Source: Deinococcus sp. YIM 77859 (GTDB lineage: Bacteria; Deinococcota; Deinococci; Deinococcales; Deinococcaceae). Taken from it: DNA of 64,000 nt. Below are positions 1 through 15,863 of the stretch, piece after piece. The translations under genes were made by a program, and so were the position numbers. The stretch is taken from positions 1,131,001 to 1,195,000 of the forward strand of contig NZ_JQNI01000002.1 in NCBI RefSeq assembly GCF_000745175.1, in the 5' to 3' direction. The notes beneath the pieces were generated by a model that was not told where the DNA came from, ran no database searches, and saw only the letters and a list, made by a program, of their open reading frames with translations. Each line of letters opens with the position of its first letter. The first letter of the stretch is position 1.

Positions 1-2
1 GG

Positions 3-8
3 TACACT
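3..8 (+). promoter_or_regulatory. possible -10 box of rpsA
   Basis: TACACT fits the TANNNT -10 pattern that recurs upstream of genes in this window. Transcription would start near base 15 and give a leader of about 70 bases before the rpsA ATG. Any -35 box lies outside the window, so this is tentative. Confidence 0.35.
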
Positions 9-64
9 GAGTCGTTACCGCGCAGAGCGCAGGTTACGTGGCGCCCACACACAAAGTGCAGGCG

Positions 65-1841
<1,777 letters not shown>

Positions 1842-1853
1842 GTCTGCTTTCGA

Positions 1854-1896
1854 AACACGGCCCGCTGGGAGCGCTCCCGGTGGGCCGTGTTCCCTT
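1854..1896 (+). terminator. rpsA terminator hairpin
   Basis: A 10-bp perfect inverted repeat (AACACGGCCC at 1854-1863, GGGCCGTGTT at 1882-1891) encloses a second GGGAGC/GCTCCC stem. It lies 12 bases after the rpsA stop codon. The U-tract is poor, so the hairpin strength is the main evidence. Confidence 0.75.
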
Positions 1897-1903
1897 GCTG
1901 GGG

Positions 1904-1909
1904 TAGGCT
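1904..1909 (+). promoter_or_regulatory. -10 box, leaderless start of the oxidoreductase gene
   Basis: TAGGCT lies 6 bases before the ATG at 1916, and there is no Shine-Dalgarno sequence. This spacing implies a leaderless transcript. Confidence 0.6.
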
Positions 1910-1915
1910 GCGGGT

Positions 1916-2911
1916 ATGTCAAGCGCACAGGGACTCAGCTGGGGCATTCTGGGTGCAGCGCGGATCGCGCGGGCTCTTCTTCCGGCGATTCGGGCCGCCG
2001 GCGGCAAGGTCACGATGCTGGGGGTGCGGGAACCGCGCTCCGAGCGAGCACAGGCCTTTGCGGCGCAGTGGGGCATTGAGCGCGTGGGGTCCTATGCCGA
2101 CGTCTTGGCCTCGGAGGTGGAAGCGATCTACAATCCCCTTCCCAACGACGCGCACCTGCCCTGGACCGAGGCGGCGTTGCGGGCCGGCAAACATGCCTTG
2201 ACGGAAAAACCGCTCGCCCTCCATGCGGGCGAGGCGCAGGCACTTGCGGACGCGGCGGCACAGACCGGCCGAGTGCTGCTGGAAGCTTTTGCCTACCGCT
2301 TTCAACCCCAGGTCATTCGGCTGCGTGAGCTGGTACGGTCCGGGGAACTGGGGGAGATACGGGCCTACCGGGGGGCCTTTGGCTTTCCGCTCACCCGGCC
2401 CGACGATTTTCGCTGGCTGGCCGAACGGGGCGGCGGTGCCCTCTACGACGTGGGATGTTATCCGGTCAACCTGGCGCGGCTACTGCTGGGTGAGCCGGAG
2501 AGCGTGACCGCCCAGGCCCGCTGGACCCCGGGCGGCGTGGATGTGGGCCTGAGCGGCACGCTGCACTTCGGCGCGAGTCTAGCGAGCATCGACTGTGCTT
2601 TTGACTGGGGCCCTGTTCCGACGCAGCGCCTCACGCTGGTTGGAACGTCCGGCACGCTGGAGATGGCCGGCGCCTTTCGCAGCAAGACGGACACGGAAAC
2701 GGCCTTGCGGGTCCAAACTGACAAGGGCGAACGAACCGAAACCTTTCCTCCGCACGACGGCTACGCCGCCATGGTCGCGCATTTCCAGCGCGTGGTGCGG
2801 GGCGACGAGCCCGCACGCTATCCGCCAGAGGACGCCGTGCGGCAGGCACGGGTCCTGGACGCGCTGTACGCGGCGGCCCGGGAGGGGCAAGCGGCGATGG
2901 TCAACCGCTGA
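1916..2911 (+). CDS. Gfo/Idh/MocA-family NAD(P)-dependent oxidoreductase
   Basis: This 331-residue protein has the two-domain layout of the Gfo/Idh/MocA family. The N-terminal Rossmann fold starts with [17 protein letters not shown] (about residues 8-24). The conserved EKPLA motif, whose Lys is part of the family active site, is near residue 100, and a [14 protein letters not shown] segment follows near residue 175 in the C-terminal sheet domain. The family oxidises sugars or polyols with NAD(P), but the substrate cannot be told from the sequence. The gene is monocistronic, starts leaderless, and converges on comEC with only 3 bases between the stops. Confidence 0.88.
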   Translation: MSSAQGLSWGILGAARIARALLPAIRAAGGKVTMLGVREPRSERAQAFAAQWGIERVGSYADVLASEVEAIYNPLPNDAHLPWTEAALRAGKHALTEKPLALHAGEAQALADAAAQTGRVLLEAFAYRFQPQVIRLRELVRSGELGEIRAYRGAFGFPLTRPDDFRWLAERGGGALYDVGCYPVNLARLLLGEPESVTAQARWTPGGVDVGLSGTLHFGASLASIDCAFDWGPVPTQRLTLVGTSGTLEMAGAFRSKTDTETALRVQTDKGERTETFPPHDGYAAMVAHFQRVVRGDEPARYPPEDAVRQARVLDALYAAAREGQAAMVNR

Positions 2912-2914
2912 CGC

Positions 2915-5115
<2,201 letters not shown>

Positions 5116-5116
<1 letters not shown>

Positions 5117-5460
5117 CAAAAGGTCACGAGGGGACGCAGGACCTGGAGGGTGGCGGGCCCGATCCCCTTGACCCGGTCGAGATCGGCCAGGCTGCGGTAG
5201 GGTCTTCCCTGCACGATCCGCGCGGCCAGCGCCGGGCCGACCCGGGGCAGGGCCTCCAGCTGCTCTAGGGAAGCGGTATTCAGGTTCAGCCGGCCGGAGA
5301 GAAGCGGTTTGACGCTCGCGGTGGTGGGGTATTCGGGGGCAAGCTGTGCTGGTGCGGGTGGCGGCAGGGCCACCCGCGTCACGGTGGGGACCGGGGCGGT
5401 AGGGTGCAGCACGGGGGCCAGCGCCAGCCCGGCCACAGTGAGTAGACCGCCCGCCAGCAC
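5116..5460 (-). CDS. comEA: ComEA helix-hairpin-helix DNA receptor (start uncertain)
   Basis: The C-terminal half is a clear ComEA helix-hairpin-helix unit: [19 protein letters not shown] followed by [20 protein letters not shown] and IGPATLQ. It is preceded by one membrane helix ([15 protein letters not shown]) and a Pro/Ala-rich linker. ComEA binds double-stranded DNA and hands it to ComEC. The frame has no ATG or GTG before the membrane helix except the GTG at 5460, which would start the protein directly inside the helix and has no ribosome binding site. The frame stays open upstream, so the true start may be non-standard or may have been lost to a 1-base indel. Its stop overlaps the comEC start. 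Confidence 0.82.
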
Positions 5461-5541
5461 CAGGGTCCAGTGCCGTTCGGAAGGACACGGGCAGTGTACG
5501 GCTCGCCGCAGGGCGTAGGGACCACATCTGCGGCGTAGGCG

Positions 5542-5547
5542 TATGCT
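5542..5547 (+). promoter_or_regulatory. -10 box, leaderless start of the EamA gene
   Basis: TATGCT lies 6 bases before the GTG start at 5554, and no ribosome binding site is present. Confidence 0.5.
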
Positions 5548-5553
5548 CTCCCG

Positions 5554-6465
<912 letters not shown>

Positions 6466-6489
6466 AGGCCACCGGGAACCTCGACGCGC

Positions 6490-7563
<1,074 letters not shown>

Positions 7564-7571
7564 AGCAGGAC

Positions 7572-7577
7572 AGTATA
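7572..7577 (-). promoter_or_regulatory. -10 box, leaderless start of the RNA methyltransferase gene
   Basis: On the minus strand TATACT lies 8 bases before the ATG that starts at 7563. It stands back to back with the trkH promoter, 17 bases away. Confidence 0.6.
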
Positions 7578-7594
7578 GCGGGAAGGAGCAGTGG

Positions 7595-7600
7595 TAGAAT
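7595..7600 (+). promoter_or_regulatory. -10 box of the trkH-trkH-trkA operon
   Basis: TAGAAT lies 12 bases before the ATG at 7613, so the leader would be only about 5 bases. No other promoter is seen before trkA, so it probably drives the whole operon. Confidence 0.55.
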
Positions 7601-7612
7601 CGCGCGTTCTCT

Positions 7613-9028
7613 ATGGCGCGCCCCCCTCAACCTCCGGCGTCCGGTGTTCACTCGCACTCGCCTGGCCTCCCCCGCGTTCGTCAACCCCTCCTCGCACGGA
7701 TCAGCCCGCCGCAACTGATCGCCCTGACCTTCGCCGTGGGCATCCTGCTGGGAGCGCTGCTGCTGTGGCTGCCCCTGACCCACGGCCCGGGGCGCACGGT
7801 GACCTTTATTCAGGCCCTCTTCACGGCCACCAGCGCGCTGTGTGTGACGGGCCTCAACGTCTTGGATCCCAGCCGCGACTTCAACCGGCTGGGTCAGGTG
7901 GTCATCCTGCTGCTCATTCAGGTGGGCGGCCTGGGCATCATCACCTTTGGAACCGTGTTCGCGCTCCTGAGGCGGCGGCGCATCCACTACAGCGAACGCA
8001 TCCGGCTCGCCCAGCAGGTGAGCGCCTTGAGCGCTGGCGACGTCGTGCCCCTTATCCGCAACATCTTCCTGTACACCTTTGTGATCGAGGCGGTCGGGGC
8101 GGCGCTGCTCGCCTGGCGCTTCGTTCCGCTGGAGGGCTGGGGCCAGGGCCTTTTCTATGCGGTCTTTCACGCGGTGAGCGCCTTTAACAATGCGGGCTTT
8201 GCCCTCTACAGTGACAACCTGGTGCGCTTCGTGGATGATCCGCTGGTCAGCCTGGTGGTCGCCCTGCTGGTGATCCTAGGGGGAATGGGCTTCTTGGTGC
8301 AGCTCAACGTGGTGGCGCACCTTGTCAACCCCCGGCGCCACCGCCTGCTCATTCACTCCAAGCTGGTTCTCACGATGATGGGCGCCCTGCTGCTGATCGG
8401 CACCGTGGCCTACCTGGCGCTGGAGTGGGGAAATCCCCGAACGCTCGCGCCGCTCCCCCTGTGGGACAAGCTGCTCGCGAGTTTTTTCCAGAGTGTCGTG
8501 ACCCGTACGGCGGGCTTTAATACCCTCGACTACGGCGCGATGGGACTGAGCACGGTCTTTATCACCATCATCCTGATGTTTATCGGGGCCAATCCCGGCT
8601 CCACCGGGGGCGGCATCAAGACCAGTACCTTTTACGTGATGATGGCGTCCGCCTGGAGCATGGTCCGGGGCCAGCGCGACACCACTCTGTTCGGGCGGCG
8701 GATCGACCCGGACACCATCCTGCGGGCGATGACGGTGGGGCTTCTCAGCATCGGCCTGGTGAACACGATGTTCATCCTGCTGCTACTCACCAACACCAAT
8801 CCGCAGGTGCAGTTCGTGCAGCTTTTCTTTGAGGCGGTCAGCGCCTTTGGCACCGTAGGCCTCAGCATGAACACCACGCCGCTCCTGAACCCGTCACAGG
8901 AACTCGTGCTCGTCGGGCTGATGTACCTCGGCCGAATCGGGCCCCTCACCTTTGCGGTGGCATTTAACTCCCGCACAGAGCGGGACCTGGTTCGTTATCC
9001 CGCCGAAAAGGACATCCTGATCGGTTAA
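7613..9028 (+). CDS. trkH: TrkH-family potassium channel subunit, copy 1
   Basis: The 471-residue membrane protein has the four M1-P-M2 repeats of Trk/Ktr/HKT potassium transporters. The four selectivity-filter loops read CVTGLN (after TSAL), NNAGFA, RTAGFN and GTVGLS, each with the central glycine needed for potassium. GSTGGGIKTSTF lies in the conserved D3-D4 loop. TrkH works with a cytosolic TrkA/KtrA ring, encoded two genes downstream. The N-terminus is a soluble Pro-rich stretch of about 35 residues. The stop at 9028 is 2 bases before the start of the second trkH. Confidence 0.93.
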   Translation: MARPPQPPASGVHSHSPGLPRVRQPLLARISPPQLIALTFAVGILLGALLLWLPLTHGPGRTVTFIQALFTATSALCVTGLNVLDPSRDFNRLGQVVILLLIQVGGLGIITFGTVFALLRRRRIHYSERIRLAQQVSALSAGDVVPLIRNIFLYTFVIEAVGAALLAWRFVPLEGWGQGLFYAVFHAVSAFNNAGFALYSDNLVRFVDDPLVSLVVALLVILGGMGFLVQLNVVAHLVNPRRHRLLIHSKLVLTMMGALLLIGTVAYLALEWGNPRTLAPLPLWDKLLASFFQSVVTRTAGFNTLDYGAMGLSTVFITIILMFIGANPGSTGGGIKTSTFYVMMASAWSMVRGQRDTTLFGRRIDPDTILRAMTVGLLSIGLVNTMFILLLLTNTNPQVQFVQLFFEAVSAFGTVGLSMNTTPLLNPSQELVLVGLMYLGRIGPLTFAVAFNSRTERDLVRYPAEKDILIG

Positions 9029-9030
9029 CC

Positions 9031-10422
9031 ATGCGCTGGCCTCCTTTTCGTTCGCCTGCTCCGGCCAGCACACCCCGCCGGAGCCTGACCGCCCGCCTCC
9101 AGCCCCCGCAACTGATCGCTACCGTGTACCTGATCGGGATCGTCCTGGGCACAGCGCTCCTGCACCTGCCCGGCGTGAGCGCGCCCGGCGCGCGGCTCAG
9201 CAGCGTGGACCTGCTCTTTACAGCCACGAGCGCGATTTGTATCACCGGGCTGGTGATAGAGGACACTGGAGAAGCCTTTACCCGGCTGGGGCAGGTGCTC
9301 ATCATCGGTCTGGCCCAGGTGGGCGGGCTGGGCATCCTGACCTTTGGAACACTCTTTGCCTTTCTGCTGGGACGGCGGGTGAATTTCAGTGAGCGGCAGC
9401 ACCTCGCGCAGCAGGTGAACGCGCTCGACGTCGGCGGAGTGCTGTCTCTGATCCGCATCATCTTCCTGTACACGCTGGTCGCGGAGGTGGTGGGTGCCCT
9501 GCTTCTCGCGCTGCGCTTCGTGCCGCAGTTCGGGTGGGGAGAAGGGCTTTACCACGCCGTCTTTCACGCCATCAGCGCCTACAACAACGCGGGCTTCGTG
9601 GTGGTGCCCGGCGGAATGGGCCAGTACGCCGAAGACCCGCTTGTCAGCCTCACCATCAGCGGCCTGATCATCCTGGGCGGCCTGGGATTTCTCGTGCAAC
9701 TGAATGTGCTGACCCACTTCCTGCAGCCCCGGCGCAACCGCCTGCTGATCTACAGCCGGCTTACGCTGCTGACGACCGGCCTGCTGCTGCTGGTCGGCAC
9801 GGTGCTGATCCTGCTGCTGGAATGGGGGAACGAGCGCACACTGGGGCCGCTGTCCGCCCCCGGCAAACTGCTTGCCGCCCTGTTCCAGAGCGTCACGCCG
9901 CGCTCTGGGGGCTTTGCCACGGTGGACATCAGCAGCATGACAAATGCGAGCATCTTTCTGCTGATTGCCCTGATGTTCGTCGGCGCCAACAGCGGCTCGA
10001 CCGGCGGCGGCATCAAGACGAGCACCTTTGCCATCCTGGTGGGCAGCGCCTGGAATATGGTGCGGGGGCGCGGCGAGCTCATTGCCTTTGGGCGCCGGGT
10101 CGAGCCGGAAAACGTGGTGCGGGCCGGAACGGTCACCACCCTCTACGCCCTGTTGGTCGCCACGGCCTTTTTTGCGCTGCTCGCCACCAATCCGCAGCTG
10201 GGCTTTACGCCCCTGCTGTTCGAAACGGTGAGCGCGGCGGCCACCGTGGGCCTCAGCCTGAATACCACCCACCTCATCAATGACCCTGGCCTGGTGATCC
10301 TGACCGTGCTGATGTACCTGGGCCGCATCGGACCGGTCACCTTTGCGGTCGCCTTTAGCCTGCGCAACCAGCAGAGCCGAGCCGTGAAGTACCCCCCCGA
10401 GCGCGACATCTTGGTCGGGTAG
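9031..10422 (+). CDS. trkH: TrkH-family potassium channel subunit, copy 2
   Basis: This 463-residue paralogue of the preceding gene has the same membrane layout and filters CITGLV, NNAGFV, RSGGFA and ATVGLS. The third filter differs from copy 1 (SGGF instead of TAGF). It ends, like copy 1, with RYPAEKD/KYPPERD-type residues before the last few amino acids, so the pair probably arose by tandem duplication. The 2-base gap to copy 1 and the 16-base gap to trkA point to one transcript. Whether the two channels form separate dimers or a heterodimer cannot be read from sequence. Confidence 0.93.
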   Translation: MRWPPFRSPAPASTPRRSLTARLQPPQLIATVYLIGIVLGTALLHLPGVSAPGARLSSVDLLFTATSAICITGLVIEDTGEAFTRLGQVLIIGLAQVGGLGILTFGTLFAFLLGRRVNFSERQHLAQQVNALDVGGVLSLIRIIFLYTLVAEVVGALLLALRFVPQFGWGEGLYHAVFHAISAYNNAGFVVVPGGMGQYAEDPLVSLTISGLIILGGLGFLVQLNVLTHFLQPRRNRLLIYSRLTLLTTGLLLLVGTVLILLLEWGNERTLGPLSAPGKLLAALFQSVTPRSGGFATVDISSMTNASIFLLIALMFVGANSGSTGGGIKTSTFAILVGSAWNMVRGRGELIAFGRRVEPENVVRAGTVTTLYALLVATAFFALLATNPQLGFTPLLFETVSAAATVGLSLNTTHLINDPGLVILTVLMYLGRIGPVTFAVAFSLRNQQSRAVKYPPERDILVG

Positions 10423-10438
10423 AAAGCGAGGAAGACCT

Positions 10439-11098
10439 ATGAAGATCAAACAATGCCTGGTGATCGGCCTGGGCCGCTTCGGGAGCGCGGTCGCCACCAC
10501 CCTCTACGAGATGGGCCATGAAGTTGTGGCCGTCGATCAAAACGAAGAGAACGTCGAGCGGGTGATGAACCGCGTGACGCACGCCGCGGTTGTGGACGCC
10601 ACCGACGAGCGGGCGCTGCGCAGTATTGGGGCGGCTGATTTCGACGTGGTCGTCGTCGCCATCGGAACGGACGTGCAGGCCAACATTCTCGCCACCATGA
10701 ACGTCAAGAGCCTGGGGGCCCCCTACGTCGTGACCAAGGCGATCGACGAGATGGCGCGCCGCGTTCTGGAGCGCATCGGCGCGGACCTGGTCATTCGGCC
10801 CGAGCACGACATGGGGGTGCGCCTCGCGCGGCAGATCGCAACGCCCAACATCGTGGACACGCTCGACCTGGGGGGCGACTACGCCATCGTCGAGATCGAG
10901 GCCAACGAGCGCCTGCGCGGGACCCTGCGCGACCTGAACCTCACCGGGCGCTTTGGGGTGCAGGTGATCGCGGTGAGCCGGGCGGGCAAGGTGGAGGTCA
11001 CGCCCCGGGCCGAAGAGGCCATTCGCCCCCACGACAAGCTGGTCGTGATCGGAACGGGGCACAGCATCGACGAGCTGCGGCGCTACCTGGGCGACTAG
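10439..11098 (+). CDS. trkA: TrkA/KtrA NAD-binding regulatory subunit
   Basis: This 219-residue cytosolic protein has an N-terminal RCK (TrkA-N) Rossmann domain starting QCLVIGLGRFGSAVATTL, with an acidic residue closing the second strand (AVDQNEENV), and a C-terminal TrkA-C domain from about residue 140. It gates the TrkH channels in response to nucleotides. The size matches single-RCK KtrA/KtrC proteins rather than the double-length E. coli TrkA. A good ribosome binding site (GAGGAAGA) precedes the ATG, so it is translated as an internal operon gene. Confidence 0.92.
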   Translation: MKIKQCLVIGLGRFGSAVATTLYEMGHEVVAVDQNEENVERVMNRVTHAAVVDATDERALRSIGAADFDVVVVAIGTDVQANILATMNVKSLGAPYVVTKAIDEMARRVLERIGADLVIRPEHDMGVRLARQIATPNIVDTLDLGGDYAIVEIEANERLRGTLRDLNLTGRFGVQVIAVSRAGKVEVTPRAEEAIRPHDKLVVIGTGHSIDELRRYLGD

Positions 11099-11202
11099 GT
11101 TCCCCTCACCGGGGGCCCAGCGCGGTCCGGCCGCTCGCTCGGCGTCTGGAGGCGCAGGCCGCACTGACGCCCGCCGGAACCCGCGCCTCTTCCGCGGGCG
11201 TC

Positions 11203-12030
11203 TTAGGCCAGGGGAAGTTCTAGCCCGTCTTGCGCAAAGGCCCAGCCCACCGGCAGCGGCAGCGCCCGCACGTCCACGCCGTGCGAAAGGTGGGTGAGGT
11301 AGACGCGGCGGGCCGAGCGGGCCCAGGGCAGGGCGAGCGCCTCGCGCACGTCGTACACGCTGCGCCCGGCGTGTGCGGCGGCAGACTCGTCGGCAAAGGA
11401 CGTCCCCAGAATGAGCAGGTCGAGGTCGCCCAACCAGCGCGTGGCCACCTCCTGCGGAATGTCGATGGCGTCCGTGACGTAGGCCGCCGCAAACCCGGGA
11501 CGGTCGAGGCGAAAGGCGTAGCTGTATCCGTTCGCCCCGTGCGGAACCCGAAAGGCACGAACACGCAGCCCCGCTGTCACCAGCCCCTCTTCGGGAAGGA
11601 CCTGGACCGGCGCCCCGTGCCGGAAGGCGTACCCGAAGCGCTCGGCCACCTGCGGGAGGACCTCAGCGGGCGTGTAGACGGCAATGGGCGCCACCCCACC
11701 CCTTGTCGGTCCGTCACCGCTCGCGGAGGCGGCATAGTCGAGCACATCCCCCAGGCCCAGCAGGTGATCGTTGTGCGCGTGCGAGATCAGTACGGCATCC
11801 GGCACAAGCGGCTCTGGCAGCCGCGCAAGCTGGCCATGCAGGTCGGGACCGCAGTCGAGCAGCAGGGTCTGTGGGACACCGTTCGGGTCGGCGCCCCGAA
11901 TGAGGGCGGCGCTGCGGGTGCGGCGGTTGCGGCCGCCGGCGCGGGCGTCCGTGCAGACGGGGCAGGCACACCAGAAACGCGGCACGCCCTTGCTGTCCGC
12001 GGTGCCCAGGAAGGTGAGACGCGGGCTCAA
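11203..12030 (-). CDS. PhnP-like metallo-beta-lactamase-fold hydrolase
   Basis: The 275-residue enzyme begins with the PhnP/PqqB-type signature GTADSKGVPRFWCACPVC, whose cysteines form a structural zinc site in PhnP. It carries the metal motif SHAHNDH near residue 85 and further conserved histidines in the C-terminal half. PhnP itself opens cyclic phosphodiesters; the substrate here is unknown. The start is a TTG whose first bases overlap the trpC stop (TTGA), so translation is coupled to trpC. There is no obvious functional link with tryptophan synthesis. Confidence 0.82.
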   Translation of the reverse strand: MSPRLTFLGTADSKGVPRFWCACPVCTDARAGGRNRRTRSAALIRGADPNGVPQTLLLDCGPDLHGQLARLPEPLVPDAVLISHAHNDHLLGLGDVLDYAASASGDGPTRGGVAPIAVYTPAEVLPQVAERFGYAFRHGAPVQVLPEEGLVTAGLRVRAFRVPHGANGYSYAFRLDRPGFAAAYVTDAIDIPQEVATRWLGDLDLLILGTSFADESAAAHAGRSVYDVREALALPWARSARRVYLTHLSHGVDVRALPLPVGWAFAQDGLELPLA

Positions 12031-12815
12031 GAGGCCATCAGCGCGCGGGCGGCACGGGTCAGGTCGCCGCTCCCCGCGAGGCTGGTTCCAACGAGCACGG
12101 CGTCGGCCAGACCGCGGACCCCGCGCAGGTCGTCGGGCGTGCGGTAGCCGCTCTCTGCGACGAGCAGGCCCGCAAAGCCCGCCCCACGGGCGCGGCGCAT
12201 CAGCCGGGGGCTCACCGACAGATCGGTCGCCAGGGTGGTGAGGTCGCGGTTGTTGACCCCGATGATATCGGCACCGGCGGCGAGGGCCAAGTCCAGTTCC
12301 CGCTCGTCGTGCACCTCGACCAAGGCGTCCAGGCCGAGGTGATGGGCCATCTCCAGGTAGGCCCCGACGGCCTCACCCAGCACGCTGACCATGAGCAGGG
12401 CCGCCGCCGCGCCCCAATCGGCGGCCTCACGGAGCATGGCCGGATGAATGACAAAGTCTTTGCGCAGCACCGGTACCGTCACCGCCCCTACGACCGCCCG
12501 CAGGGCCTGCGGGGTGCCGTCAAAGTGCCGGGGTTCGGTCAGGACGCTGATCGCCGCCGCGCCCCCCGCCGCGTAGGCCTGCGCCGCCGACGCCGGGTCA
12601 AGGGGCGCGATGGCTCCCGCGCTGGGGCTCGCGCGCTTGACTTCTGCAATCAGGGCGAGGCCGGGGCCAGCCAGGGCGGCACGAAAGGTTTCGGCACGCG
12701 GGCGAGCGGGGCCCAGGTCGGTGCAGGCTCCGGCGTAGTCCTCGGCACGCTCACGGACGATGCGGCCCAGCACCCCCGGCACGCGGTCAACAGCTGTCAC
12801 AGGCAGGCCCGTCAT
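12027..12815 (-). CDS. trpC: indole-3-glycerol-phosphate synthase
   Basis: TrpC closes the indole ring in tryptophan synthesis, turning CdRP into indole-3-glycerol phosphate. This 262-residue (beta/alpha)8 protein shows LIAEVKRASPSAGAI (catalytic Lys), VPVLRKDFVI (Lys and Asp), ALVEVHDE, GVNNRDL and VAESGYRTPDDL, all conserved in the family. It is first in a two-gene transcript with the PhnP-like gene, is leaderless from a TATACT box, and is away from other trp genes in this window. Confidence 0.94.
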   Translation of the reverse strand: MTGLPVTAVDRVPGVLGRIVRERAEDYAGACTDLGPARPRAETFRAALAGPGLALIAEVKRASPSAGAIAPLDPASAAQAYAAGGAAAISVLTEPRHFDGTPQALRAVVGAVTVPVLRKDFVIHPAMLREAADWGAAAALLMVSVLGEAVGAYLEMAHHLGLDALVEVHDERELDLALAAGADIIGVNNRDLTTLATDLSVSPRLMRRARGAGFAGLLVAESGYRTPDDLRGVRGLADAVLVGTSLAGSGDLTRAARALMAS

Positions 12816-12822
12816 GCGCCGG

Positions 12823-12828
12823 AGTATA
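12823..12828 (-). promoter_or_regulatory. -10 box, leaderless start of trpC
   Basis: On the minus strand TATACT lies 7 bases before the trpC ATG (12815). It is 21 bases from the divergent hpt -10 box. Confidence 0.6.
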
Positions 12829-12849
12829 CGGGGAGCGGCGGGGGCGTGT

Positions 12850-12855
12850 TAGCCT
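12850..12855 (+). promoter_or_regulatory. -10 box, leaderless start of hpt
   Basis: TAGCCT lies 9 bases before the hpt ATG at 12865, and no ribosome binding site is seen. Confidence 0.55.
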
Positions 12856-12864
12856 GAGGCCGAT

Positions 12865-14690
<1,826 letters not shown>

Positions 14691-14749
14691 GGGGACCCCG
14701 CAGGGACAGCGCCGCCTCGGAAAGCGCCACAGTGTGCGAACATGCCGGG

Positions 14750-15112
14750 ATGAATCCGCTTCTTTGGCGCTCCATCCTGTTGACCGGCCTGTTGATCGCG
14801 GCCCTGAACGTGCTGTTCGCCGGGGCAGAATACGGCTTTGCCACCCTGCCCCTGTGGTTTTGGCTCGCGCAGCTTCTGCTGATTCCAGCCATGCTGGCTC
14901 CTGCTCGTCTCTTTCCGCAGGCGGCCATGACCCGCCCCTACCTGGCACGCGCGGCGCTGTATGGCTTGGGATGGGCCGCGCCCTACGCGGTCTACAAATT
15001 CACTGGGGACGCCCTGCGACCGACCTTCAGCCCCGTCGCCTCACTGGTCGGCGTGGTCTTGACCTGCCTGCTGTTCGGCCTGATCTTCGCAGCACTCCGC
15101 AAACCGCACTAA
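14750..15112 (+). CDS. small membrane protein of unknown function
   Basis: This 120-residue protein has four hydrophobic segments (about residues 8-24, 33-52, 66-84 and 94-115). It has a basic C-terminus (RKPH) and no catalytic motif that I recognise. The size resembles four-helix DMT-like or DUF-type membrane proteins, but I cannot assign it. The start ATG at 14750 is chosen because the hydrophobic N-terminus begins there. It lies 60 bases after arsB and just before a metallophosphoesterase gene with its own ribosome binding site. Confidence 0.6.
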   Translation: MNPLLWRSILLTGLLIAALNVLFAGAEYGFATLPLWFWLAQLLLIPAMLAPARLFPQAAMTRPYLARAALYGLGWAAPYAVYKFTGDALRPTFSPVASLVGVVLTCLLFGLIFAALRKPH

Positions 15113-15133
15113 GCGGTCAGCGAGGAGGAAGCC

Positions 15134-15856
15134 ATGAGGTTGGCCATCCTAGGAGACATTCACGGGAACCGCTTCGCGCTGGAAGCGGTGTTGGAGGATA
15201 TCCGGCATGCTGCGCCCGACTTGGTTTGCAACCTGGGTGACAGCGTGTGGGGCGCAGCAGACCCAGCGGGAGCCTGGGCGCTTCAAGCCGAACACGCGCC
15301 CGTCACCGTACGCGGCAACACCGACGAGCGTGTAGCGGGGCTGCGGGAAGGCAAGGCGGCCATGCGTACCTGGCTCCTGGCCCAGCTTCCGCCCGAGGTG
15401 CCGGGCCTCCTCGCCGAGCTCCCCACCTGCGTGGACGTGGCAGACAGCGAGGTGCGCCTCTGTCACGGCAGCCCCCGCAGTCCCTGGGAGGACCTGCTGC
15501 TCACCGAGGAGGGGGGACACACCCGGCCCGCGCACTTCTCTGAGCTCTCGGAACGGCTGGGGGACTTCACCCCTGCATCAGGGGGGCGCGTCTGCGTCGT
15601 GGGGCACACCCATCACGAGATGCTGGCCGTGGTGAACGGCGTGACGGTCGTGAACGCGGGGCCGGTCAGCCGCCCAAAGGACGGGTTGCCGCTGGCCCGC
15701 TGGGTGCTGCTCACGCGCCGGGGCGGGACGTGGGCCGCCGAGTTCCGCCGCACCCCCTATGACGTGGAGGCAGCGGCCCGCTGGGCCAGGGCCCATGCTC
15801 CGGCGGGGCTGGGTGACTTCGAGGCGCAGTGGCTCCTGGCCGGGCGCGAACCCTGA
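15134..15856 (+). CDS. YfcE/MJ0936-type metallophosphoesterase
   Basis: The 240-residue protein has the calcineurin-like phosphoesterase motifs in order: GDIHGN (residues 7-12), GDSVWG near residue 36, GNTDE near residue 59, and the late GHTHHEM motif near residue 158. These residues bind the two catalytic metals. Family members hydrolyse phosphodiesters or small phosphoesters; the substrate is not known. The ATG follows a strong GAGGAGGA ribosome binding site. The stop faces the VanW-type gene on the other strand 8 bases away. Confidence 0.88.
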   Translation: MRLAILGDIHGNRFALEAVLEDIRHAAPDLVCNLGDSVWGAADPAGAWALQAEHAPVTVRGNTDERVAGLREGKAAMRTWLLAQLPPEVPGLLAELPTCVDVADSEVRLCHGSPRSPWEDLLLTEEGGHTRPAHFSELSERLGDFTPASGGRVCVVGHTHHEMLAVVNGVTVVNAGPVSRPKDGLPLARWVLLTRRGGTWAAEFRRTPYDVEAAARWARAHAPAGLGDFEAQWLLAGREP

Positions 15857-15863
15857 GCGCTCC

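Noticed and set aside
5117..5527. N-terminal extension of comEC reaching 5527.
   Set aside because: The added 137 residues overlap comEA out of frame and are Arg/Pro/Gly-rich. The TGATG overlap at 5116 is the natural start.
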